Source: JAWLCA01 sp050485905 (GTDB taxonomy: Bacteria > Pseudomonadota > Alphaproteobacteria > Rhodobacterales > Rhodobacteraceae). From it: DNA of 18,622 nucleotides. The notes under the pieces are model-generated. The model did not search any database, had not been told where the DNA came from, and saw nothing but the letters and a program-made list of their open reading frames with translations. The stretch is taken from NCBI GenBank assembly GCA_050485905.1, contig JBJHCH010000075.1:1-18622 (forward strand). The letters are read 5' to 3'. Numbering within the stretch: position 1 is the first letter of the stretch; every line of letters begins with the position of its first letter. The position numbers and the translations under genes were made by a program. Shown here in pieces: positions 1 through 6,032 of this stretch.

Positions 1-1227
1 GACGGCGGCCATGACCGGCGATGCCTCTTCGTCCGGTGCGGCGGGGGTCTCGTCCTGCACCGTCGCCACGACCATGGTGGCACCGGCCTCGTCCGGGCGG
101 GCCGCGGGCACGATGGTCATCACCGGTGCCAGGGCAGAGGTGCTGGTGCCCTCTGCCATGGGATCGTCGGTTTCCGCAAAGGCGATCACCTCGGTCACGC
201 CATCGGCATCGACAACTTCGGCCAGGACATCCGCGATGTTGTCGCTGATCGCGGCGATCATCTCTTCAGGCGGGGCGGCCATTTCAGGTGTCGGACGGGC
301 AGCCGGGCGCAGGCTGCGCGTTACAGCCGCAGCGGCCACCTGCCTGACCTGACCCGACGGGGCGATGGCGATCTGCGGCGTCGCCGGACGGCTGACCGGC
401 ACGTTGTTCGGCGCGCGCTGGAAGCCCATGTCGAGCAGTTCCGCGACCTGACGATTGCGCTGCGCGGTCGAGGTTCCGCCAAAGACCGTTGCGATGATGC
501 GCTTGTTGCCGCGTTCGGCCGAGGCGACGAGGTTGAAGCCTGCCGCGCGGGTATAGCCGGTCTTGATCCCGTCAGCCCCACGATAGTCGGACAGGAAGCG
601 GCGATTGGTGTTGTGCACGGTCGCCATGCCCGCATCGGTCGTCTGGCGTGAGAAGATGTTGTAATACTGCGGCCAGTCGTAGAACAGCCGCCGGCCCAGG
701 GTCGTCATGTCGCGCGCCGTTGACAGGTGGCCGGCCTGGGTGAGCCCGTGGGCATTGTGGAAGGTGGTGTCGTTCATCCCCAGCGCCTTGGCGGTGGCGT
801 TCATGCGGGCGGCAAAGGCAGCCTCGGAGCCGGATATCGCCTCACCGATGGCGGTGGCGGCGTCGTTGGCTGAGCGCACGGCGGCGGCGCGGATCAGGAA
901 TCGCAACTGGATCCTCTGACCGGGGCGCAGGCCCAGCTTCGATGGCGGCTCTGCGGCAGCCTTGCGCGAGATGGTGACCATCGTGTCGAGCGATATCTCG
1001 CCGCGCTGGATCGCGTCGAAGGCGACGTAGAGCGTCATCATCTTTGTCAGCGAGGCCGGATGCAGCCGGGTATCGGCGTTTCGGGAATGGAGCACCTCGC
1101 CCGACCGGGCGTCCATCACCATCGCCGCATAGGGCGCGGCCAGCGCCCCGGCTGCGGGAACCACAAGGAGCACGCATAGTATGAGTGCCGCGAAACGACC
1201 CGGAATACGACGTGTATGCACGCCCAC
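1..1227 (-). CDS. D-alanyl-D-alanine carboxypeptidase (penicillin-binding protein, S11 family), C-terminus outside window
   Basis: It trims the terminal D-alanine from peptidoglycan stem peptides in the periplasm. The 409 residues present run off the left edge. All three penicillin-binding motifs are visible: SLTK (Ser59, Lys62), SAN (119-121) and KTG (222-224, in GIKTGYTRAAGFN). A signal peptide covers about residues 1-30 (arginines, then a leucine/valine core, then AGALAA). After about residue 280 the protein becomes a low-complexity Ala/Pro/Glu/Asp stretch, which looks like a linker. Related alphaproteobacterial enzymes often carry a C-terminal SPOR domain after such a linker, but that part is not in the window. 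The start is taken as GTG at 1227; GTG at 1221 is better spaced from the purine-rich GAGG upstream and is equally possible. The HAD gene lies 174 bp upstream on the same strand. Confidence 0.93.
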   Translation of the reverse strand, partial: MGVHTRRIPGRFAALILCVLLVVPAAGALAAPYAAMVMDARSGEVLHSRNADTRLHPASLTKMMTLYVAFDAIQRGEISLDTMVTISRKAAAEPPSKLGLRPGQRIQLRFLIRAAAVRSANDAATAIGEAISGSEAAFAARMNATAKALGMNDTTFHNAHGLTQAGHLSTARDMTTLGRRLFYDWPQYYNIFSRQTTDAGMATVHNTNRRFLSDYRGADGIKTGYTRAAGFNLVASAERGNKRIIATVFGGTSTAQRNRQVAELLDMGFQRAPNNVPVSRPATPQIAIAPSGQVRQVAAAAVTRSLRPAARPTPEMAAPPEEMIAAISDNIADVLAEVVDADGVTEVIAFAETDDPMAEGTSTSALAPVMTIVPAARPDEAGATMVVATVQDETPAAPDEEASPVMAAV

Positions 1228-1244
1228 TGCCCTCTGCCTCTGAC

Positions 1245-1270
1245 GTTTCGGTCTTTGTTTCTGCCGAAAC
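1245..1270. repeat. 7-bp inverted repeat upstream of the carboxypeptidase gene
   Basis: GTTTCGG (1245-1251) and CCGAAAC (1264-1270) form a perfect inverted repeat with a 12-bp spacer. It ends 18 bp from the GTG start, inside the probable leader of the carboxypeptidase gene. It could be an operator or an mRNA hairpin. No regulator is recognised for it. The rest of 1228-1401 is comparatively A+T-rich, as expected for a promoter, but I could not pick a convincing -35/-10 pair. Confidence 0.4.
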
Positions 1271-1401
1271 TTTATTGCTCTGTGCCGAAGATAGCACAGC
1301 GATATGTGTCCGAAAAGCCCTTGAAATCCTTACATAACCTTAAGGCATCGCGCGTTTCGCAGATTTAGCGTCAGGGCGGTCCGCTCACACCAGATATGCC
1401 C

Positions 1402-2109
1402 CTAGCCTTCGTCGATCCAGCCGATCAAATCTGGCAGCGGCGCCAGATCGGGCAGCCTGCGAAAGCGCGGATGCTCGGCCGGCGGGTCCGCGGCCTCCAG
1501 TTCCCAGGTCAGGCCATGGGGCACATGCACGCCCCAGCCGCCCGCGAGAATCGGGGGAATCACATCGGATTTCAGCGAGTTGCCAACCATCAGCGCCTGT
1601 TCCGCCCCGGTTCCGTGGCGGGCGAAGATGGTCGCATAGGTGCCCGGCGTCTTGTCCGAGACGATCTCTACCCCGTCGAACAGCTCGCCCAGGCCCGATT
1701 GCGCGAGTTTCCGCTCCTGATCCAGCAGGTCGCCCTTGGTGATGACCAGCAGACGATAGCGCCCGGCCAGCGCCGCGATCGTCTCGTGGACATGGGGCAG
1801 CAGTTCGATCGGGCAGGCCAGCATCTCGCGCCCCGCGGCCATGATCTCGGCGATGATCGAGGCCGGCACCCGACCGTCCGTGACCTCGATGGCGGTTTCG
1901 ATCATCGACAGCACGAACCCCTTCACGCCAAAGCCGTAGTGGCCGATGTTGCGCCGTTCGGCCGCCAGCAGGCGCGCGTCCAGATCCGGCCCCTCGGCAT
2001 GGTCGGCCAGCAGTTCGGCAAAGCGTTCCTGCGTCAACCGGAAGAACCGTTCGTTCTGCCAGAGCGTGTCATCGGCATCGAACCCGATGGTGGTCAGCCG
2101 GTCTGCCAT
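1402..2109 (-). CDS. HAD-superfamily hydrolase (phosphatase-like)
   Basis: A cytoplasmic HAD-fold hydrolase of 235 aa, probably a small-molecule phosphatase whose substrate cannot be told from sequence. Motif I is FDADDTLW near the N-terminus (nucleophile Asp11, acid/base Asp13). Motif II is the Thr in LLVITKGD. The conserved lysine of motif III is in VSDKTPGTY. The acidic motif IV appears as MVGNSLKSDV. An inserted helical cap between motifs I and II fits the YigB/haloacid dehalogenase-like type. The reading frame extends 21 codons further upstream, but ATG at 2109 is preferred because it places motif I where the family has it and has GGAG about 11 nt upstream. It is transcribed divergently from clpS, with 111 bp between them. 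Confidence 0.85.
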   Translation of the reverse strand: MADRLTTIGFDADDTLWQNERFFRLTQERFAELLADHAEGPDLDARLLAAERRNIGHYGFGVKGFVLSMIETAIEVTDGRVPASIIAEIMAAGREMLACPIELLPHVHETIAALAGRYRLLVITKGDLLDQERKLAQSGLGELFDGVEIVSDKTPGTYATIFARHGTGAEQALMVGNSLKSDVIPPILAGGWGVHVPHGLTWELEAADPPAEHPRFRRLPDLAPLPDLIGWIDEG

Positions 2110-2155
2110 CAGTGCCGTCGCTCCGTTGCCGTTGCGCCCCATCCCTGCACGGGCC

Positions 2156-2183
2156 TTTTCACGCGGAGGCAAAACCTTATATT
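2156..2183 (+). promoter_or_regulatory. Candidate clpS promoter
   Basis: TTTTCA (2156-2161) and TATATT (2178-2183) are separated by 16 bp, a sigma70-like arrangement in the only AT-rich patch between the HAD gene and clpS. Transcription would begin near 2190, giving a leader of about 30 nt. This is inferred from sequence only. The shifted pair TTTCAC/TATTAT with 17 bp is an alternative reading of the same element. Confidence 0.45.
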
Positions 2184-2208
2184 ATCGCCCGGAGAACACC
2201 GAGTCTGC

Positions 2209-2213
2209 AGGAG
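2209..2213 (+). promoter_or_regulatory. Ribosome binding site that fixes the clpS GTG start
   Basis: AGGAG ends 7 nt before GTG at 2221. The downstream ATG codons at 2239 and 2242 have no comparable sequence, so GTG is the preferred start. Confidence 0.6.
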
Positions 2214-2220
2214 TGCCAAC

Positions 2221-2562
2221 GTGACCCTTTCGCCCCGCATGATGTCCGATCGTGAGGACAAGCGCGATGGCGAAACCTCTGTCATTCCCAAGACGAAGCC
2301 CAAGACCCAGCGCCCGCCGCTCTACAAGGTGCTGCTGCTGAACGACGACTATACGCCTATGGAGTTTGTCGTCCATGTGCTGGAGCGGTTCTTCGGCCTG
2401 AGCCACGCCCATGCGTTCGAGATCATGCTGACGGTGCACAAGAAGGGCCTTGCCGTGGTGGGTGTCTTCTCGTTCGAGGTGGCCGAGACCAAGGTCGCGC
2501 AGGTGATGGATTTCGCGCGCCGCCACCAGCATCCCCTGCAGTGCACGATGGAAAAGGAATAG
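2221..2562 (+). CDS. clpS: ATP-dependent Clp protease adaptor ClpS
   Basis: ClpS binds N-end-rule substrates (N-terminal Leu, Phe, Tyr or Trp) and hands them to ClpAP in the cytoplasm. The 113-aa product has the expected layout: a disordered, charged N-terminal tail (about 1-32) and then the ClpS core. The N-degron pocket signature is clear: LLNDDYTPMEFV with Asn41, Asp42, Asp43, Thr45 and Met47, and the pocket histidine His73 in TVHKKG. Helix VVHVLERFF and the C-terminal ETKVAQVMDFARRHQHPL also match the family. GTG at 2221 is chosen because of its ribosome binding site. The methyltransferase gene follows after 18 bp and is probably co-transcribed. No clpA is present in the window. Confidence 0.97.
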   Translation: MTLSPRMMSDREDKRDGETSVIPKTKPKTQRPPLYKVLLLNDDYTPMEFVVHVLERFFGLSHAHAFEIMLTVHKKGLAVVGVFSFEVAETKVAQVMDFARRHQHPLQCTMEKE

Positions 2563-2580
2563 GGCAGTCGCCCGACCGCG

Positions 2581-3606
2581 ATGAAAGCCTCGCGCCTGAC
2601 CTTCGCGCTGGACAGCGGCGCGGCCGTGCTGCCGGATGACGGCCCGATCCTGGTGATCGGCCCGCGAGCCGGCGACGACCTGAGCGCCCTGCCCGGCGAC
2701 CGTGTGCAGATCGTGCAGGGGTTCCGCCCGGATCACGACCATTTCGTCGCGCAAGGCTATACCACCGCCGTCGCGCCAGAGGGCAGCTATGCCGCGGCGG
2801 TCGTCTTCGTGCCGCGGGCCCGGGATGCGGCACGGGCGCGGATCGCGCTGGCGGTGGCGCATGTGCCGCCCGGCGCACCGGTGATCGTGGACGGCGCCAA
2901 GACCGACGGGGTGGACGCGCTGGCGCGCGAGATTCGCGCCCGCGCCGATCTGGGCGAGGTGGTGGCCAAGGCCCATGGCAAGGTCTTCGCCTTTGCTGCC
3001 CCCGAGGCGGCGGTCTTCGACGACTGGCAGGCGCGGCCGCAGCGGCTGGCAGAGGGTTTCGTGACGCTGCCCGGTGTGTTTTCAGCCGACGGCATCGACC
3101 CCGGATCGCGCCTGCTGGCCGGGGCGCTGCCGGCCCGCCTGCCCGCACGCATTGCCGATCTGGGCGCGGGCTGGGGCTATCTGTGCGCCGCGATCCTGCA
3201 GCGTGAGGGCGTGGCGGAGGTGCATCTGATCGAGGCCGACCACGACGCGCTGGGCTGCGCGCGGCAGAACATCACCGACCCGCGGGCGCGGTTCCACTGG
3301 GCCGATGCCACCCGCTTTGTCCCCGAGGCCCGCCTTGACGCGGTGATCACCAACCCGCCGTTTCACATCGGCCGCGATGCCGACCCGGCGCTGGGCGCGG
3401 CCTTCATCCAGGCGGCCGCGGGAATGCTTACGCCATCCGGCACTCTGTGGCTGGTCGCCAACCGGCATCTGCCGTATGAGCGCAGCCTTGGCTCTGCCTT
3501 TCAAGAGGTCGCGGAGCATGCCGGCGACGGAAGCTTCAAGATCCTTCGTGCGACACGCCCCGTCGCTGCCCGCACAAAACCCCTGCGCCAGCGCCGCCGC
3601 GCCTGA
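2581..3606 (+). CDS. rsmC: Class I SAM-dependent methyltransferase, RsmC/RlmG type (probable 16S rRNA guanine-N2 methyltransferase)
   Basis: The likely role is N2-methylation of a guanine in ribosomal RNA (G1207 of 16S rRNA for RsmC). At 341 aa it is close to E. coli RsmC in length. It has the two-part structure of the family: a degenerate N-terminal half without a SAM motif (about 1-160) and a catalytic C-terminal half. In the latter, the GVFSADGIDPGSRLL stretch precedes the SAM-binding loop DLGAGWG (193-199), the acidic residue in LIEADHDAL, and the NPPF catalytic motif at 258-261, typical of N-methylation of a nucleobase amine. The tail is basic (TKPLRQRRRA), which fits RNA binding. It lies 18 bp after clpS. 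No good Shine-Dalgarno precedes the ATG, so translation may depend on clpS. RsmC versus RlmG cannot be settled by eye. Confidence 0.85.
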   Translation: MKASRLTFALDSGAAVLPDDGPILVIGPRAGDDLSALPGDRVQIVQGFRPDHDHFVAQGYTTAVAPEGSYAAAVVFVPRARDAARARIALAVAHVPPGAPVIVDGAKTDGVDALAREIRARADLGEVVAKAHGKVFAFAAPEAAVFDDWQARPQRLAEGFVTLPGVFSADGIDPGSRLLAGALPARLPARIADLGAGWGYLCAAILQREGVAEVHLIEADHDALGCARQNITDPRARFHWADATRFVPEARLDAVITNPPFHIGRDADPALGAAFIQAAAGMLTPSGTLWLVANRHLPYERSLGSAFQEVAEHAGDGSFKILRATRPVAARTKPLRQRRRA

Positions 3607-3636
3607 CGCGCAGCCCTTCCATCCAGGACCCCCGAC

Positions 3637-4443
3637 ATGACATTCTCGATCACCGGCAAGACCGCCATCGTCACCGGCGCTGCCAACGGCATCGGCCTCG
3701 CCATCGCGCGGCATTTCATCGACCAGGGCGCCAACGTGATGTTCGCCGACATGGACGAGGACCGGCTGGAAGAAGAGGTCGGCGAAGAGGCGGAGCGTGA
3801 AGGGCCGGTGCGATACTTCGGCGGTGACCTGCGCCAGAAACTGACCATCGCCAACCTCGTCTCGGCCACGATCGATGCCTTTGACCGCGTCGATATCCTG
3901 GTCAATGCCAGCCGGCAGGTGGTGCTGTCCGATCCGCTCAACGTCGAGGATGACGGGGTGGAACTGCTGCTTCAGCAAAACCTGCTGACCGGGCTCCGGC
4001 TGTCACAGGCGGTGGCCAAGCGCATGATCCTGCAGGGTAAGCAATCCGACAGCACGGCCCCGCTGGGCAGCATCGTAAACCTGTCGTCGGTCGCCGCGCG
4101 GCTGACACGGCCGGAACTCATGGCCTATTCGATCAGTTCTGCAGCGGTGGAGCAGATGACCCGCTCGCTTGCCCTGGCGCTGGCGCGAGAGCGGATTCGC
4201 GTCAATGCGGTGGCCTTTGCCAGCGTGATGAGCCACAGCCTGAAGACCACGTTGAAGGATCACGCCGACTACCGCAGCGCAATTGCCGCAGGCACGCCAC
4301 TGCACCGGATCGCCGCGCCTGCGGAAGTGGCGGATGCTGTGCAATACCTGGCGTCGGATGCGGCCGGGTTCATCACCGGGCATGTGATGACGGTGGACGG
4401 CGGGCGCAGCCTGCTCGACCCCGTCGCCTGCCCGGCGCACTAG
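3637..4443 (+). CDS. SDR-family oxidoreductase with the catalytic lysine position replaced by serine
   Basis: A 268-aa protein with the classical short-chain dehydrogenase layout. The Rossmann motif TGAANGIG is at 13-20. The acidic pair in FADMDED after beta-strand 2 suggests NAD over NADP. ILVNAS stands in place of NNAG-type LVNNAG. Ser150/Ser151 of LSSVAA and Tyr164 occupy active-site positions, and the C-terminal FITGHVMTVDGG is typical. The oddity is the YxxxK motif: Tyr164-Ser-Ile-Ser-Ser168 has Ser where the catalytic Lys should be. Either the enzyme works differently or it is a non-catalytic SDR homologue. The start has AGGA about 9 nt upstream. It follows the methyltransferase by 30 bp on the same strand and ends 1 bp from the convergent lipoprotein gene. 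The substrate is unknown. Confidence 0.88.
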   Translation: MTFSITGKTAIVTGAANGIGLAIARHFIDQGANVMFADMDEDRLEEEVGEEAEREGPVRYFGGDLRQKLTIANLVSATIDAFDRVDILVNASRQVVLSDPLNVEDDGVELLLQQNLLTGLRLSQAVAKRMILQGKQSDSTAPLGSIVNLSSVAARLTRPELMAYSISSAAVEQMTRSLALALARERIRVNAVAFASVMSHSLKTTLKDHADYRSAIAAGTPLHRIAAPAEVADAVQYLASDAAGFITGHVMTVDGGRSLLDPVACPAH

Positions 4444-4444
4444 A

Positions 4445-4822
4445 TCAGGGAAAGCGCGCCTCGCAGGCCATGACTTCAAGCTGCGCCCTCTGGCGCAACT
4501 CGGCCTCGCGCTGCTTCAACTGCCGCAGCTTGCGCTGTTCGGCCAGCGCGTCGATGGCGACGGGGCGCTCGTTCACCTCGGTCTCGGTCGTGGTGCAGAT
4601 GCCCAGCGGGTTGCTGGGCGACAGGCAGAAGCTGACGCCCGTCTTGACCGTCGGTTCGGCCTGGGTCGCATAGCCGCGACGGATGTTGGTTTCGGTTTCC
4701 TCGATCAGCTTTTCCAGAACGCGCACGTCCTTCAGCGCCTCGTCGATACAGTCGCCGCGCTTGTCGGCGCAGGCCGACAACAGGACAGACAGCGGCAAAA
4801 GGAACAGGACAGCCCGGCGCAT
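4445..4822 (-). CDS. Small predicted lipoprotein with C-terminal coiled coil
   Basis: I do not recognise a named family. The 125-aa product begins with two arginines, a hydrophobic stretch and a lipobox LSAC, so Cys18 should be lipid-modified and the mature protein anchored in a membrane facing the periplasm. No aspartate follows at +2 (the next residue is Ala), so outer-membrane sorting is plausible. Mature-region cysteines occur at DCID, SFCLS, GICTT and MACEARF and could form disulfides. Residues about 85-115 (ALAEQRKLRQLKQREAELRQ) are strongly helical and coiled-coil-like. ATG at 4822 is preferred over the longer frame because GGAG lies 6 nt upstream and the lipoprotein signal starts there. 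The gene is divergent from hemF and meets the SDR gene tail to tail. Confidence 0.8.
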   Translation of the reverse strand: MRRAVLFLLPLSVLLSACADKRGDCIDEALKDVRVLEKLIEETETNIRRGYATQAEPTVKTGVSFCLSPSNPLGICTTTETEVNERPVAIDALAEQRKLRQLKQREAELRQRAQLEVMACEARFP

Positions 4823-4846
4823 CGTGATCTCCGTTGATTCGCCGGC

Positions 4847-4874
4847 ACCATAGGGGTTTTCGATTTCCACGCAA
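4847..4874 (-). promoter_or_regulatory. Candidate promoter of the lipoprotein gene
   Basis: Reading leftward, TTGCGT (4874-4869) and TATGGT (4852-4847) are 16 bp apart. Transcription would start near 4840 and leave a short leader ahead of the ATG at 4822. This is inferred from consensus matching only. Confidence 0.4.
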
Positions 4875-4923
4875 TTCACGGGTTGCGGAACGCGCGGCTT
4901 TGCGGTGTCCTCGCCACATGAGT

Positions 4924-4929
4924 GGGGAG
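4924..4929 (+). promoter_or_regulatory. Ribosome binding site that fixes the hemF start
   Basis: GGGGAG ends 6 nt before ATG at 4936. An in-frame ATG at 4918 lies upstream of this site and has no such sequence, so 4936 is preferred. Confidence 0.6.
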
Positions 4930-4935
4930 AACGGA

Positions 4936-5820
4936 ATGACCGAGGGTTTCGACGGGCGCAAGGCGCAGGCATCGGCGTGGTTCCGCAGTCTGCGGGATCA
5001 GATCGTCGCCGCCTTTGAGGGCATGGAGGACAGCCAGCCCGGCGCCGGCGGGCAACCGGCCGGCCGGTTTGAAGTCACGGAAACCAAACGACATTCCGAC
5101 GACGGCAGCGATGCGGGCGGTGGGCTGATGAGCGTGATGCGCGGGGGCCGTCTGTTCGAGAAGGTGGGCGTCAACGTCTCTACCGTCTATGGCCGTCTGG
5201 GCGAGCGGGCGCAGAAGGCGATGGCGGCGCGGGGCGTGCCGGGGATGGAGAGCGATCCGCGGTTCTGGGCCAGCGGCATCAGTCTTGTGGCGCATATGCA
5301 GAACCCGCATTGCCCGGCGGTGCATATGAACACGCGGATGTTCTGGACGCCGCAGGCCTGGTGGTTCGGGGGCGGATCGGATCTGAACCCCTGCATCGAA
5401 TATGCCGAGGATACGGCGTTTTTCCACGACACGCTGCGCGACCACTGTGACCGGCACGACGCCAGCTATTATCCCAAATACAAAAAATGGGCCGATGAAT
5501 ATTTCTTCATCCCCCATCGCGGCCGGGCGCGGGGCGTGGGCGGCATTTTTTACGACGATCACAACACCGGCGACTGGGAGGCGGATTTCGCCTTTACCCA
5601 GGACGTGGGCCGCGCCTTTCTGCCGGCATTTCAGGGCGTTACCGAACGTCGCCGCCACATGCCATGGACCGGGGACGACCGCGAGGTGCAGCTTGTCCAC
5701 CGCGGGCTTTATGCGGAATACAACCTCGTCTACGACCGCGGCACGAAGTTCGGGCTGGAGACGGGGCACGACGCGAACGCGGTGCTGATGAGCCTGCCGC
5801 CCATCGCCAAATGGACGTGA
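4936..5820 (+). CDS. hemF: Oxygen-dependent coproporphyrinogen III oxidase
   Basis: HemF converts coproporphyrinogen III to protoporphyrinogen IX in the cytoplasm using O2 (EC 1.3.3.3). The 294-aa product is of normal length (E. coli HemF is 299). Highly conserved blocks are present in order: the GGGLMSVMRGGRLFEKVGVN region, NPHCPAVHMNTR, WWFGGGSDLNP, the KYKKWADEYFFIPHRGRARG block, GGIFYDD, and the C-terminal EYNLVYDRGTKFGLETG...LMSLPP. The start is set by the GGGGAG site. Two other tetrapyrrole genes (hemE, hemC) sit about 5-7 kb away but in separate transcription units. Many members of this order also have an anaerobic HemN, so HemF marks the aerobic branch. No FnrL-type TTGAT-N4-ATCAA site is visible upstream. 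Confidence 0.97.
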   Translation: MTEGFDGRKAQASAWFRSLRDQIVAAFEGMEDSQPGAGGQPAGRFEVTETKRHSDDGSDAGGGLMSVMRGGRLFEKVGVNVSTVYGRLGERAQKAMAARGVPGMESDPRFWASGISLVAHMQNPHCPAVHMNTRMFWTPQAWWFGGGSDLNPCIEYAEDTAFFHDTLRDHCDRHDASYYPKYKKWADEYFFIPHRGRARGVGGIFYDDHNTGDWEADFAFTQDVGRAFLPAFQGVTERRRHMPWTGDDREVQLVHRGLYAEYNLVYDRGTKFGLETGHDANAVLMSLPPIAKWT

Positions 5821-5828
5821 TCACCCAC

Positions 5829-5872
5829 GTATGATCTGCGTGCATCTGCCGTGCATACGTTGCGTGCGGTGG
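5829..5872. repeat. 11-bp tandem repeat cluster, copy 1
   Basis: Four consecutive 11-bp units start at 5829 (GTATGATCTGC), 5840 (GTGCATCTGCC), 5851 (GTGCATACGTT) and 5862 (GCGTGCGGTGG). The shared core is GTGCAT or a variant of it. The cluster lies immediately after hemF and reappears 92 bp further on. Confidence 0.75.
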
Positions 5873-5920
5873 GTCGGGTCAGGGCGCAACGCTGCCGCCG
5901 GTTCGCGGATATGCACCGAC

Positions 5921-5975
5921 GTATGATTCACGTGCATCCGCCGTGCATACAACGTGCATACGTCGCGTGCAGTGG
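5921..5975. repeat. 11-bp tandem repeat cluster, copy 2 with one extra unit
   Basis: Units start at 5921 (GTATGATTCAC), 5932 (GTGCATCCGCC), 5943 (GTGCATACAAC), 5954 (GTGCATACGTC) and 5965 (GCGTGCAGTGG). Bases 5919-5950 match 5827-5858 at 28 of 32 positions. The difference in length is exactly one unit (GTGCATAC plus 3 bases). An opposite-strand core, ATGCAC, occurs at 5911-5916. Confidence 0.75.
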
Positions 5976-5994
5976 GCGGCCGCGCCGCGCAACA

Positions 5995-6029
5995 CCGGTC
6001 CGGCGACCGGCTGACGCTGACAGTCAGCC
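5995..6029. terminator. Pair of hairpins between hemF and the cytochrome/propeller gene
   Basis: CCGGTC (5995-6000) pairs with GACCGG (6005-6010) around a 4-nt loop. GGCTGAC (6009-6015) pairs with GTCAGCC (6023-6029) around a 7-nt loop. The two overlap by two bases, so they are alternatives or a slightly shortened tandem. They lie between the convergent ends of hemF and the propeller gene, where a transcription stop is expected. There is no U-tract on either strand, so intrinsic termination is only a possibility. Confidence 0.35.
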
Positions 6030-6032
6030 CGC

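Noticed and set aside
1316..1346. CtrA-type box (TTAA-N7-TTAA) upstream of the carboxypeptidase
   Set aside because: The A+T-rich stretch gives only TTAC-N6-TTAA, with wrong spacing and an imperfect half-site.
4823..4935. FnrL site upstream of hemF
   Set aside because: A TTGAT half is present at 4834-4838, but no ATCAA follows at the required distance.
5829..5975. CRISPR-like array
   Set aside because: Repeat units are 11 bp and directly abutting, without spacers of regular length; no cas genes are in the window.
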